Positions 10,913 to 19,010 of a stretch of DNA of 64,000 nucleotides are shown in pieces. A program made the position numbers and the translations under genes. The stretch spans positions 124,001 to 188,000 of the forward strand of contig NZ_QEST01000256.1 in NCBI RefSeq assembly GCF_003311645.1, written 5' to 3'. How positions within the stretch are numbered: the first letter of the stretch is position 1; each line of letters starts with the position of its first letter. The DNA is from Streptomyces sp. PT12. GTDB lineage: Bacteria; Actinomycetota; Actinomycetes; Streptomycetales; Streptomycetaceae. The notes under the pieces were generated by a model. The model did not search any database, was not told the origin of the DNA, and saw nothing but the letters and a program-made list of their open reading frames with translations.

Positions 10913-12227
10913 CCGGCTTCCCTTCGCTCCGGGGACGCTCCTCAATCATCTGGCCCCAGACAATCAGACGGTAGGTCGAGGTGAACTCGGGGGTGCACGT
11001 GGTCAGGGTGATGTAACGCCCCGGCTCGGTGAAGCCGCCCTGCTCGGGAACGGGGTCGAGCACCTCGGTGTTGGAGGGTGAGGTCTCATCCAGGCGGCTG
11101 GTCATCTCGTATGTGTAGAACGCGTCGGCCGTCTCGATCACGATCGGGTCGCCCGGGTCGAGCTGGTTGATGTAACGGAACGGCTCGCCATGGGTGTTGC
11201 GGTGCCCCGCGATCCCGAAGTTCCCCTCCTCCTCCCATGGCATCGCGGTCGGCAGCCGGTCGGCCTCCGAGTAGTGGCCGACCATGCCGTTGTCGAGCAC
11301 GGTGGCGGGGTCGACCGTCTCGGCCACGGGGACGCGGACGTCGAGGGTGGGGATGTAGAGGATGGCGAAGCCCTGGCCCGCGGAGAAGGCGCCGGGGTCG
11401 CGGCTCCCGCCGTCGTCGCCGCCCGAATCGTCCCACTGCTCGGTGAGGCGGTCGGCCTCGCCGTTGGCGTGCGCCCTGGCCTCCACGTTGGTCCACCACA
11501 GCTGGTAGACGACGAAGAGGAGCAGCAGCGCGCCGGTCGTGATGAACAGCTCGCCGATGACGTTGCTGATGGCCGTCCCGGTCTGGCGTGCGGCCCGCGC
11601 GGCCGTCTTCGCCGCCTTGCGGCGGGCCGCCCTGCCGCCCGACAGCTCGTCGGCCGCCGTCGGGGGCGCCGCTGCGGGCGTCGGCGCCGCGGGCCTGCGG
11701 CCGCCGCCCTTGCCCTGCGCCGCCCTGCGGCGGGCCGCGCGGCCGCCCTCGGGGGGCGCGGCCTCGGCGGCGTGCGCCCCCGAGGCCCGCTCCTGCGAGG
11801 GCTTGCCCTGGGCCGCCCTGCGCCGCGCGGCGCGCCCGCCCGTCGGGGGCGGGACGGCGGCGGGCACGGCCTCGCCCGTCAACTCCCGGGTCTCGTCGTA
11901 CCCTTGCGCCGCCGCCTGGGCAGCGGCCCGCGCCTGCGCGGCCCTGCGCCTGGCCGCCCTGCCGCCCGTGGCGGGGGGTGGCGCGCCGAGGTCGCGGGGG
12001 CGGCGCAGGCCCACCGTCTCGGGGTCGGGTCGCTGGGCGCCCGCCTCGGGCGCGAGATGGGCGTAATACGCCTCGTCGTACGCCTCGTCGTGGCCGTCGC
12101 CCTGGCCGCCGGGGCCCGAAGCCTGCCCGGGCAGCGGGTCGTTGAGCGGGTCGTGCAACGCCTCGACGGCCGCCTGGTAGGCCCCTGGCTCGTAGTACGC
12201 GTCGCCCTCGCGGGGCCCCGCGGTCAC
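10896..12227 (-). CDS. srtE: Class E sortase with extended basic-repeat N-terminus
   Basis: This is the second class E sortase, 443 aa, longer than its neighbour. About 215 cytoplasmic residues contain four copies of a basic motif read as GGRAARR(R/K)AA, separated by Ala/Pro-rich spacers. One membrane helix follows (ELFITTGALLLLFVVYQLWW), then the sortase domain with His in AGHRNTHG, Cys in TLTTCTP and Arg in STYRLIVWG. The GTG start overlaps the stop of the amidotransferase gene by four bases (GTGA), so the two are translationally coupled. The repeats could bind acidic lipid headgroups or nucleic acid; that is inference. Class E sortases act at the outer face of the membrane. Confidence 0.92.
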   Translation of the reverse strand: MTAGPREGDAYYEPGAYQAAVEALHDPLNDPLPGQASGPGGQGDGHDEAYDEAYYAHLAPEAGAQRPDPETVGLRRPRDLGAPPPATGGRAARRRAAQARAAAQAAAQGYDETRELTGEAVPAAVPPPTGGRAARRRAAQGKPSQERASGAHAAEAAPPEGGRAARRRAAQGKGGGRRPAAPTPAAAPPTAADELSGGRAARRKAAKTAARAARQTGTAISNVIGELFITTGALLLLFVVYQLWWTNVEARAHANGEADRLTEQWDDSGGDDGGSRDPGAFSAGQGFAILYIPTLDVRVPVAETVDPATVLDNGMVGHYSEADRLPTAMPWEEEGNFGIAGHRNTHGEPFRYINQLDPGDPIVIETADAFYTYEMTSRLDETSPSNTEVLDPVPEQGGFTEPGRYITLTTCTPEFTSTYRLIVWGQMIEERPRSEGKPDALVD

Positions 12228-12862
12228 GCCGCCGACTCCACGACGGGGGCGAGCCCGTGCGAGCGGGCCACGGCGTCGGGGTCGCCGCAGACCGCGAGCC
12301 AGTTGGCGAGCATCCGGTGGCCCCCTCGGGTGAGGACCGACTCCGGGTGGAACTGCACGCCCTCGACCGGCAGCTCGCGGTGGCGCAGCGCCATCGGCAC
12401 CTCGCCCGCCCAGGCTGTGACCCTCAACTCATCAGGCAGCGTGGGCTCTTCGGCCGCCAGCGAGTGGTAGCGCGTCACGGTCAACGGCGTCGGCAGGCCC
12501 TCGAAGACGCCCTCGCCGGTGTGGCGGATGTCCGAGGTCTTGCCGTGCAGCAGCTCGGGCGCGCGGCCGACGACGCCGCCGTAGGCGACGGCCATGGCCT
12601 GCATCCCGAGGCACACGCCGAAGACGGGCGTGCGGGTCGCGGCGCAGTGGGTGACCATCTCCACGCTGACGCCCGCCCGTTCGGGGGTGCCGGGGCCAGG
12701 GGAGAGCAGCACGCCCGCGAAGCCGCCCTGCTGGACGCGCTCGGGGCGCACCGCGTCGTTGCGCAGGACCTCGCACTCGGCGCCGAGTTGGTAGAGGTAC
12801 TGGACCAGGTTGTAGACAAAGCTGTCGTAGTTGTCGACGACCAGCACCCGGGTGCGGCTCAT
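12224..12862 (-). CDS. Aminodeoxychorismate/anthranilate synthase component II (glutamine amidotransferase)
   Basis: This 212-aa class I glutamine amidotransferase releases ammonia for conversion of chorismate to anthranilate or aminodeoxychorismate. It starts [19 protein letters not shown], has the oxyanion strand [13 protein letters not shown], nucleophile Cys84 in GVCLGMQ, the [11 protein letters not shown] loop, and the His172/Glu174 pair in FHPES. No synthase component I gene is adjacent. TrpG and PabA cannot be separated by sequence alone, so no symbol is given. The ATG at 12862 overlaps the stop of the upstream small membrane protein by four bases (ATGA). The stop overlaps the GTG of the sortase, so three genes are coupled. 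Confidence 0.92.
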   Translation of the reverse strand: MSRTRVLVVDNYDSFVYNLVQYLYQLGAECEVLRNDAVRPERVQQGGFAGVLLSPGPGTPERAGVSVEMVTHCAATRTPVFGVCLGMQAMAVAYGGVVGRAPELLHGKTSDIRHTGEGVFEGLPTPLTVTRYHSLAAEEPTLPDELRVTAWAGEVPMALRHRELPVEGVQFHPESVLTRGGHRMLANWLAVCGDPDAVARSHGLAPVVESAA

Positions 12863-13038
12863 CCGCCGGTCTCCTCTCCCCCTTCGTCCACCGTGACGTC
12901 GTTGAACGGCAGGATCGGCTCGGCCCACGGGAAGATGTACTGGAAGAGCAGGTACACCACGCCCAGCACCAGCACCAGCGAGATCAGCGAGCGCACCAGC
13001 ACGTTGCCCGGCAGGTGACGCCAGATCCACCCGTACAT
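12859..13038 (-). CDS. Small conserved membrane protein
   Basis: This 59-aa protein begins [12 protein letters not shown] and has one membrane helix at about residues 14-36 ([20 protein letters not shown]). A short acidic tail ends [10 protein letters not shown]. It is typical of streptomycete genomes just upstream of the amidotransferase gene, and its function is unknown. The start is chosen for the conserved [11 protein letters not shown] beginning and the GGGGAG about 12 bases upstream; an in-frame TTG at 13080 would add 14 residues. The stop overlaps the amidotransferase ATG. Confidence 0.8.
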   Translation of the reverse strand: MYGWIWRHLPGNVLVRSLISLVLVLGVVYLLFQYIFPWAEPILPFNDVTVDEGGEETGG

Positions 13039-13161
13039 GGCTTCTGCTTTCTCCCCTTCATGCGACGCCGCGTGCCCCAAGCGTACGACGCGGGGGCAGG
13101 GGGCCGGAGGGGGTCGGAGTCATTGGCGGGATCTCGTGGGGTCGTTCCGGGGCCGGCCCCG

Positions 13162-13908
13162 TCATCCCGCGGGCTCGACCGGCTCGGCGTGGCCGAGGGC
13201 CGTGGAGCCCGACCAGCCGGGCAGGGTCACCGAGCGGTGCTCCTCCACGTCCCAGCCGAGGCCGTACGCCCTCACATACTGGCGGTAGCTCGCCAGCCCT
13301 GGCGAGGCGTCGAGCGCGGCGCGCAGCGCGGCGCGGTCGCCGACGGCGGTGACGGTGTAGGGCGGGGAGTAGAGGCGTCCCTGGAGGATCAGGGTGTTGC
13401 CCACGCAGCGGACCGCGCTCGTGGAGATCAGCCGCTGGTCCATGACGCGCACGCCGTCGGCGCCGCCCGCCCACAGGGCGTTCACCACGGCCTGGAGGTC
13501 CTGCTGGTGGATGACGAGGTCGTTGGGCGAGGGGTCGGGAACGCCGGGGACCAGGGCCGTCGCGCCGGGCGGCGCGTCGGTGAGGGTGACCGTGAGCCCC
13601 GGGCCCGTGAGGTCGGTCAGGCCCGCCTGGGCCTCCAGGGCGTCGAGGCGGCGGTCGCCGTCGTCGCCGCCCTGGGCGTCCTCCCGGGCCAGGGCGGCGA
13701 CCTCGGCCCTCAGCTCGGCGGCGGCGGCCTCGAGGGCGGCGTTGTCCCGCGCCCGCTCGCGGATCAGGTCGGACATCTGAAGCAGGGAGTCGTCGGTGCG
13801 TATGTTGTTGCCGCCCGAGACGTCCGAGCTCAGCCAGAAGATGAGGCCCGCGAGGGCGAAGACGGCGAGGGTGCACAGCCGCGCGGGGCGCGATCCGGAG
13901 CCGTTCAC
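13162..13908 (-). CDS. DUF881 family protein
   Basis: This protein of about 248 aa has one N-terminal membrane helix ([19 protein letters not shown]), a coiled-coil stretch (about residues 45-85, rich in Glu/Ala) and a C-terminal DUF881 domain. The domain includes [12 protein letters not shown], the [20 protein letters not shown] core and the [12 protein letters not shown] strand. DUF881 proteins are common in actinobacteria and Firmicutes near cell-division genes, and their function is not known. The start is uncertain: GTG at 13908 has AAAGGAG 12 bases upstream and AGGGG 4 bases upstream, and an in-frame GTG at 13965 is possible. It is divergent from crgA. Confidence 0.82.
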   Translation of the reverse strand: MNGSGSRPARLCTLAVFALAGLIFWLSSDVSGGNNIRTDDSLLQMSDLIRERARDNAALEAAAAELRAEVAALAREDAQGGDDGDRRLDALEAQAGLTDLTGPGLTVTLTDAPPGATALVPGVPDPSPNDLVIHQQDLQAVVNALWAGGADGVRVMDQRLISTSAVRCVGNTLILQGRLYSPPYTVTAVGDRAALRAALDASPGLASYRQYVRAYGLGWDVEEHRSVTLPGWSGSTALGHAEPVEPAG

Positions 13909-14019
13909 CGTACCCCTGGTCTCCTTTCCTGGCGCGGGAGGCACTACGCTAACGGACGATCCCACAGCTACGCGCTGTCCAGCGCGATACAGGCAGCGCG
14001 ATCGACAGGAGACCTCCTC

Positions 14020-14283
14020 GTGCCGAAGTCCAGGATCCGGAAGAAGAAGGACGACTCGTACGCCCCGCCGGAGAAGCGGGCGACGACGAAGATCGACATG
14101 GGCTCCGGGCGCCGCTGGGTGGCGCCGCTGATGCTGTCGATGTTCGCCATCGGCCTCGCGTGGATCGTGGTGTACTACGTCACCCAGGCCGATCTGCCGA
14201 TCGAGTCCCTCGAGGACTGGAACATCGTGGTCGGCTTCGGCTTCATCGCGGTGGGGTTCGTGGTCTCGACCCAGTGGAAGTAG
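14020..14283 (+). CDS. crgA: Cell division protein CrgA
   Basis: This 87-aa protein starts at GTG ([16 protein letters not shown]) and has two membrane helices, at about residues 35-55 and 66-83, ending VSTQWK. This is the CrgA architecture: a basic cytoplasmic N-terminus, then the [21 protein letters not shown] helix. CrgA coordinates FtsZ-ring assembly and septal peptidoglycan enzymes, and in Streptomyces it influences sporulation septation. AGGAG lies 8 bases upstream of the GTG. A DnaA-box cluster begins 28 bases after the stop. Confidence 0.95.
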   Translation: MPKSRIRKKKDDSYAPPEKRATTKIDMGSGRRWVAPLMLSMFAIGLAWIVVYYVTQADLPIESLEDWNIVVGFGFIAVGFVVSTQWK

Positions 14284-14310
14284 GGCCCCGCTCCCGGGCC
14301 GTCGCGCACG

Positions 14311-14486
14311 TTATCCACAGCTCGCCCGAACATCACAAGATCTGTGGATAACTGAGCGAACAAGGGAACGCCCGTCCGAGCGGCGCGGGCCGTCGAACCC
14401 CTGCTCGCCTGCGGAAACGCCGGTTGACGCTGGTCAGGGACGGGTCATCCACAACCCGCACAAGATCCAGCACCGGCTGTGGATAA
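14311..14486. other. DnaA-box cluster A (4 boxes)
   Basis: TTATCCACA lies at 14311-14319. Its inverse TGTGGATAA lies at 14343-14351 and 14478-14486. A one-mismatch box TCATCCACA lies at 14445-14453. The cluster fills the 267-bp gap between the converging ends of crgA and the rhomboid gene. oriC itself should lie upstream of gyrB, outside this window, so this is an extra-origin DnaA-binding site. Confidence 0.75.
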
Positions 14487-14550
14487 CCCGGCCTGCGGCG
14501 GCCTTCGCGGTCAGCCGGTCAGACGCGCCAGCCGGGTCGGCCGGGCCGCG

Positions 14551-15465
14551 TCAGCCGAGGAGCTGCGCGGTCCGCACCGCGCACGCGACGCCCATCACCA
14601 CGAGCAGCCCGACGCACGTCGCCACCTGGATCGTGGTCCTGCGCTCGCGAGGAGCGTTGACCATCGCGTACGCCACGACCGCGCCGGCGGCCAGGCCGCC
14701 GAGGTGCGCCTGCCAGGCGATCTGGTCGGCCCAGACGAAGGTGATCAGGAGGTTGATCCCGAGGAGCACGCCGATCGACCGCAGGTCGGCCCGCACGCGC
14801 CGCGCGAGCACGGCCGTCGCGCCGAAGAGGCCGAAGATCGCCCCCGAGGCGCCGAGCGACGGCTGGTTCTGCGCGGCCAGCAGATACGACAGGGTGCTGC
14901 CCGCCAGCGCGGAGATCAGGTAGAGCGCCAGGAAACGGGCCCGGCCGAGCGCCGCCTCGAGGGCGGGGCCGAGGAACCAGAGCCCCAGCATGTTGAACGC
15001 CAGGTGCCACAGCTCCTCGTGGAGGAACGCCGCCGTGAGCATCCGGTACCACTCGCCGTCCGCGACCCCGACCCATGTGAACGACTGGACGTCGAACGCG
15101 TACCCGAGCATCGCGAAGTCGGTGCGGACCTCGAGCCGGTCGTCGACGATCCCGAAGACGTCGATCGCCAGCAGGACGCCGAGGAACACCGCGACATTGA
15201 GCGAGAGCAGGACGAGCGTGACAAGCCGGGGATTCCCCGCGGCGACCACGCCACCCGCCACCGTCCTCGGCGCCGCGGCCCGCGCCGCGGCGGCGCCGCC
15301 CTGAACGCACTCGGGGCACTGGTAGCCCACGGGCGCCGAGATCATGCACGAGGGGCAGATGGGCCGGTCGCAGCGCGAGCAGCGGATGCCGGTCTCCCGG
15401 TCGGGGTGGCGATAGCAGTGCGCCAGGCCCGACTGCGGCTGCGGCGGTCCCTGCTGCTCCGTCAT
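14551..15465 (-). CDS. Rhomboid family intramembrane serine protease with N-terminal zinc-finger
   Basis: This 304-aa polytopic membrane protein cleaves within or near membrane helices of its substrates. Residues 17-53 form a Cys/His cluster (C17, H20, C29, C32, C37, C40, C50, C53) like a B-box zinc finger. At least six membrane helices follow. The catalytic serine is Ser207 in GASGAIFG and the catalytic His is His254 in WQAHLGGLAAG. HEELWHLAFNM is the conserved loop 1 motif. The ATG at 15465 is chosen because AAGGGA lies 4 bases upstream. It lies downstream of the cyclophilin gene on the same strand, but a hairpin separates them. Confidence 0.92.
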   Translation of the reverse strand: MTEQQGPPQPQSGLAHCYRHPDRETGIRCSRCDRPICPSCMISAPVGYQCPECVQGGAAAARAAAPRTVAGGVVAAGNPRLVTLVLLSLNVAVFLGVLLAIDVFGIVDDRLEVRTDFAMLGYAFDVQSFTWVGVADGEWYRMLTAAFLHEELWHLAFNMLGLWFLGPALEAALGRARFLALYLISALAGSTLSYLLAAQNQPSLGASGAIFGLFGATAVLARRVRADLRSIGVLLGINLLITFVWADQIAWQAHLGGLAAGAVVAYAMVNAPRERRTTIQVATCVGLLVVMGVACAVRTAQLLG

Positions 15466-15509
15466 GGCGTCCCTTCCCCGGCGTCCGGCGCCGGCCACGC
15501 TCTCCCGGG

Positions 15510-15551
15510 CCATTCCGGCCCCCTGGTCCTACGGACAGGGTGCCGGAATGG
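15510..15551 (-). terminator. Terminator hairpin after the cyclophilin gene
   Basis: A perfect 10-bp stem pairs CCATTCCGGC (15510-15519) with GCCGGAATGG (15542-15551). Part of the loop pairs further (CCCTG with CAGGG). It lies 20 bases downstream of the cyclophilin stop and 44 bases upstream of the rhomboid start. Confidence 0.65.
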
Positions 15552-15571
15552 TTCCCGAAAGGGGAGGGTCT

Positions 15572-16105
15572 TCAGGCGTCGCGGGTCTCGATGGTGACCG
15601 ATTCGATCACCACGTCCTGCACCGGGCGGTCGGTGCGCCCGTCGGTGGCGGTGTTCGCGATGTCGTCCACCGTCTTCTGCCCCGTGGGCGTGCTGACCTC
15701 GCCGAAGATGGTGTGCTTCCCGGTGAGCCACGTGGTCGGTGCGACCGTGATGAAGAACTGCGAGCCGTTGGTGCCGGGGCCCGCGTTCGCCATCGCCAGC
15801 AGGTAGGGGCGGGTGAAGGCGAGATCGGGGTGGATCTCGTCCTCGAACTTGTACCCGGGCCCGCCGGTGCCGTTGCCCAGGGGGTCACCGCCCTGGATCA
15901 TGAAGCCGCTGATCACCCGGTGGAACACGGTGCCGTCGTACAGCCGCTCGGAGGACCTCTGGCCCGTCGACGGGTGCGTCCACTCGCGGGAGCCCTCCGC
16001 GAGCTCGACAAAGTTCTTGACCGTCTTCGGCGCGTGGTTCGGGAAGAGCCGGACCTCGATGTCGCCTCGGTTGGTCTTCAGGGTGGCATAGAGCTGCTCG
16101 GCCAC
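15572..16105 (-). CDS. Peptidyl-prolyl cis-trans isomerase (cyclophilin type)
   Basis: This 177-aa single-domain cyclophilin speeds proline isomerization during protein folding. Signature segments are FHRVISGFMIQGGDP (active-site Arg within), NAGPGTNGSQFFITVAPT and GKHTIFGEV. No signal peptide is present, so it is cytoplasmic. The length is normal for this type. It is transcribed divergently from the DUF5324 gene across a 193-bp gap. A cyclophilin occupies the same place, near crgA and pknB, in other actinobacteria. Confidence 0.95.
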   Translation of the reverse strand: MAEQLYATLKTNRGDIEVRLFPNHAPKTVKNFVELAEGSREWTHPSTGQRSSERLYDGTVFHRVISGFMIQGGDPLGNGTGGPGYKFEDEIHPDLAFTRPYLLAMANAGPGTNGSQFFITVAPTTWLTGKHTIFGEVSTPTGQKTVDDIANTATDGRTDRPVQDVVIESVTIETRDA

Positions 16106-16298
16106 GATGTACCTTCCGTCTACGTCAGTGACGGTTCACGATCCTGCCACGGGTGCCCCGCACGACGTGCCCCCGGATGGCCCTTTACCGCGCCGTAGCC
16201 CTCCGCGACCGGCATGATTTGCGCATGATTCACCCGCGAATGGACAACCGAGATTTCAGCGGAGCAACGCCGCCACCGAACCACAAGGAGGGTAACCA

Positions 16299-16781
16299 GT
16301 GAGCCACAACGGGAAGTCGGGCGTGCGGCACGCCGCGGACATGGTGACGCCGTACGCGATGAACGCCAAGGACAACGCCGTGCAGTACGCGCAGCAGGCC
16401 GGAGCCTACCTCGGGCCAAGGGCCCGCAGGGCCGCGGTCAAGGCCCGCACCGGGTACGCGACCCGGGTCGCGCCCCGCATGGGGCGCGCGGTGGCCGCCG
16501 CGGGTCCCGCCAAGGAGCAGGCCGCGGCGCGTTCGCAGGCCGCGATGGCCGCGCTGCGCGGCGACATCTCGGCCCGGGAGATCAGGGGCGCCCTGCGCCG
16601 CAAGGCCAGGCGCCAGCGCACGGCCCTGATGATCAGGCGCCTGGGGATGCTCGGGCTCGCCGCGGGTGGCGCGTATGCGGCCTGGAAGTGGTGGAGCGGG
16701 CAGAACGACCAGGACTGGACGATGGAGCCCTCCCCCGCCACCGAGGTGAACCCGGAGGCGGAGGAGGGCTCGAAGGGCTGA
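16299..16781 (+). CDS. DUF5324 family protein
   Basis: This 160-aa basic, Ala/Arg-rich protein begins at GTG behind a perfect AAGGAGG ribosome-binding site seven bases away. Residues 10-110 are mostly helical and rich in AA.ARAA patterns (ADMVTPYAMNAKDNAVQYAQ). One hydrophobic segment lies at about 115-130 (LGMLGLAAGGAYAAWKWW). The tail is acidic. The family is confined mainly to streptomycetes and has no known role. It converges on pknB, with only 16 bases between the two stops. Confidence 0.82.
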   Translation: MSHNGKSGVRHAADMVTPYAMNAKDNAVQYAQQAGAYLGPRARRAAVKARTGYATRVAPRMGRAVAAAGPAKEQAAARSQAAMAALRGDISAREIRGALRRKARRQRTALMIRRLGMLGLAAGGAYAAWKWWSGQNDQDWTMEPSPATEVNPEAEEGSKG

Positions 16782-16797
16782 GCGCCGCCCGGAGGCC

Positions 16798-18792
16798 CTA
16801 ACCGTCCTCGCGGAAGCCGAACGGGCCGCCGTCTTCCCCGCCCTGGTCCCCGCCGCCCGGGTTTCCTGGACCGCCGCCCAGCTCCTGCGTGGTGAGGGTC
16901 ACGGTGGACTGCGGCTGGACCTGCGAGCCGGGCGGCGGGTCGGTCGCCGTGACGATGGCCGTCACGGTGTCGGGGCCGCTCACCACGACGTTCAGGCCCA
17001 TGCCCTGGAGCTGCGGCCTGATCTCGGCCAGTGGCCTGTTGAGCATGTCGTTCGGCAGCGTGACCGGTGGCGGCTGCTCCTCCGAGCGGATCGCCACGGT
17101 CAGCGTGACCGTCGTCCCAGGGGCCTGGGTGCTTCCGGCCGTCGGGTCCTGGCTGATGACCTCGCCCTCGTTGCGGGAGTCGTCCGTCTGGTTCTGCGTG
17201 ACGACGATGAACTCCGCCGCCTCGAGCTCGGCCCGCGCCTGGTCGATGTGGTCGCCGACGACGTCGGGGACCTGCACGCCGTCGGGCTCCACGGCCACGG
17301 TCAGCGTGACCACGGACTCGGGGTCGGCCTCATCGCCCGCGCCCGGGCTCTGGTCGAGGACGGTCTCCGGCTCCTCGTCGGCGGTGACCTCCTCCTCGCG
17401 CTCGACCTCGAAGCCCGCCTCCTCCAGCTCGGCCTCCGCCTCGTCGAACGGGTCGCCCACGACGTCGGGCACCTCGACGGGCTCGGGGCCCTCGGACAGG
17501 ATGATCGAGACCTCGGTGTCCCTCGGGTGCTCCTCGCCCGCCGGGGGGTCCGTGCGGCAGACCGTGTCCGCCTCCTGCTCGCACGGCGCGCTCTCGCCGC
17601 TCTCCACCGGCTGGAAGCCCGCGTTGACCAGGCTGTCCCGCGCCTCCTCAAGCGTCTCGCCCGCCACGTCGGGGACGGTGAGGTTACCCGCGGGCGGGTC
17701 GCTCGCGAACAGCGCGCGGCCGATGAAGATCGCGCCCACGAGCACGAGCACCCCGGCGAGCACCAGCAGGATCGTCGAGGTGTTCCGGTTGCGCTGGCGG
17801 CGGTCGGCGCGCGAGGGGTAGTCGTCGTATCCGTCGGGGTCGGACGCGGGGGGGAGCATCGTTGTCGCGGGGTCGGCGGCGCGCAGCGCGGTCGTCGGCC
17901 GGTCGTCGTACCCGTACGCGGCCGCGCCCATCGCGGCCATCGCGCCCACCGGGCGGCCGTCGAGCGTCGCCTCGATGTCGGCGCGCATCTCGTCCGCCGA
18001 CTGGTACCGGTAGTCGGGGTCCTTCATCAGCGCCTTGAGCACGATGGCGTCGGTGTCGGGCGTGATCTCGGGGTCGAAGACGCTCGGCGGCTGCGGCTCC
18101 TCGCGGACGTGCTGATACGCCACGGCGACCGGCGAGTCCCCGATGAACGGGGGCCGCACGGTCAGCAGCTCGTACAGCAGGCAGCCCGTGGAGTAGAGGT
18201 CGGAACGCGCGTCCACCGTCTCGCCCTTGGCCTGCTCGGGCGAGAGGTACTGCGCGGTGCCGATCACGGCCGCGGTCTGCGTCATCGTCATGCCGGAGTC
18301 GCCCATGGCGCGGGCGATGCCGAAGTCCATCACCTTGACCTGGCCGGTGCGCGTCAGCATGACGTTGGCGGGCTTGATGTCGCGGTGGACGATCCCGTTC
18401 CTGTGGGAGTACTCCAGGGCCTGGAGGATGCCGATGCACATCTCGAGGGCGCGCTCGGGGAGGAGCTTGCGGCCCGAGTGCAGCAGCTCGCGGAGGGTCG
18501 AGCCGTCCACGTACTCCATCACGATGTAGGGGATGGAGATGCCGTCGACGTAGTCCTCGCCGGTGTCGTACACGGCGACGATCGCGGGGTGGTTCAGCGA
18601 GGCGGCGGACTGCGCCTCGCGGCGGAAGCGGGCCTGGAACGTGGGGTCGCGGGCCAGGTCGGCACGGAGCGTCTTGACGGCGACGGTGCGGCCGAGGCGT
18701 GTGTCATGCGCGAGGTAGACCTCCGCCATTCCCCCGCGGCCAAGCACCTGGCCCAGCTCGTACCGCCCGCCGAGGCGACGCGGCTCATCCAT
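16798..18792 (-). CDS. pknB: Ser/Thr protein kinase PknB with PASTA domains
   Basis: This 664-aa transmembrane kinase controls peptidoglycan synthesis and division. The kinase domain is at about residues 10-275: glycine loop LGRGGMAEVY, Lys40 in VAVK, catalytic HRDIKPAN (Asp138), DFG (Asp156), and activation-loop threonines in SGMTMTQTAAVIGT. The membrane helix is at about 335-358. Four extracellular PASTA repeats follow (about 370-640), with the VPDVVGD signature seen in several. PASTA domains bind muropeptides or lipid II. A Gly/Asp-rich tail ends the protein. It is the last gene of the fhaA-fhaB-pstP-rodA-pbpA-pknB set, 218 bases after pbpA, so it may also have its own promoter. Confidence 0.97.
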   Translation of the reverse strand: MDEPRRLGGRYELGQVLGRGGMAEVYLAHDTRLGRTVAVKTLRADLARDPTFQARFRREAQSAASLNHPAIVAVYDTGEDYVDGISIPYIVMEYVDGSTLRELLHSGRKLLPERALEMCIGILQALEYSHRNGIVHRDIKPANVMLTRTGQVKVMDFGIARAMGDSGMTMTQTAAVIGTAQYLSPEQAKGETVDARSDLYSTGCLLYELLTVRPPFIGDSPVAVAYQHVREEPQPPSVFDPEITPDTDAIVLKALMKDPDYRYQSADEMRADIEATLDGRPVGAMAAMGAAAYGYDDRPTTALRAADPATTMLPPASDPDGYDDYPSRADRRQRNRNTSTILLVLAGVLVLVGAIFIGRALFASDPPAGNLTVPDVAGETLEEARDSLVNAGFQPVESGESAPCEQEADTVCRTDPPAGEEHPRDTEVSIILSEGPEPVEVPDVVGDPFDEAEAELEEAGFEVEREEEVTADEEPETVLDQSPGAGDEADPESVVTLTVAVEPDGVQVPDVVGDHIDQARAELEAAEFIVVTQNQTDDSRNEGEVISQDPTAGSTQAPGTTVTLTVAIRSEEQPPPVTLPNDMLNRPLAEIRPQLQGMGLNVVVSGPDTVTAIVTATDPPPGSQVQPQSTVTLTTQELGGGPGNPGGGDQGGEDGGPFGFREDG

Positions 18793-19010
18793 CTATCCAG
18801 CCCTCTCCTTCGGTCCCGGGCCGCACCCCCTGGTCGGCCCGTGGGCTAAGGGTCCAAGCCCTGGCTTACGGTACCTGGCAGTCCAGGGGCCACCGGACGG
18901 CGGTGTCCGGCCGATATCCAACCGGTATCCCTGCGTACCGCGACCGGTCATCGCCCGGCCGGTCCTGTGTATGACGTGTGACCACCGAGGGCTGATCGCT
19001 CCCCGGCCGT

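Noticed and set aside
12863-13030. 56-residue N-terminal extension of the amidotransferase
   Set aside because: Amidotransferases of this family begin at the [10 protein letters not shown] strand; the extension overlaps the small membrane protein in another frame.
13015-14019. Long upstream extension of crgA
   Set aside because: The frame happens to be open through the DUF881 region, but CrgA begins at PKSRIRKKK with a good ribosome-binding site; the rest is antisense to DUF881.
17248-18849. 533-codon plus-strand open frame over pknB
   Set aside because: It is antisense to pknB kinase and PASTA domains, lacks motifs and has no promoter or ribosome-binding site.
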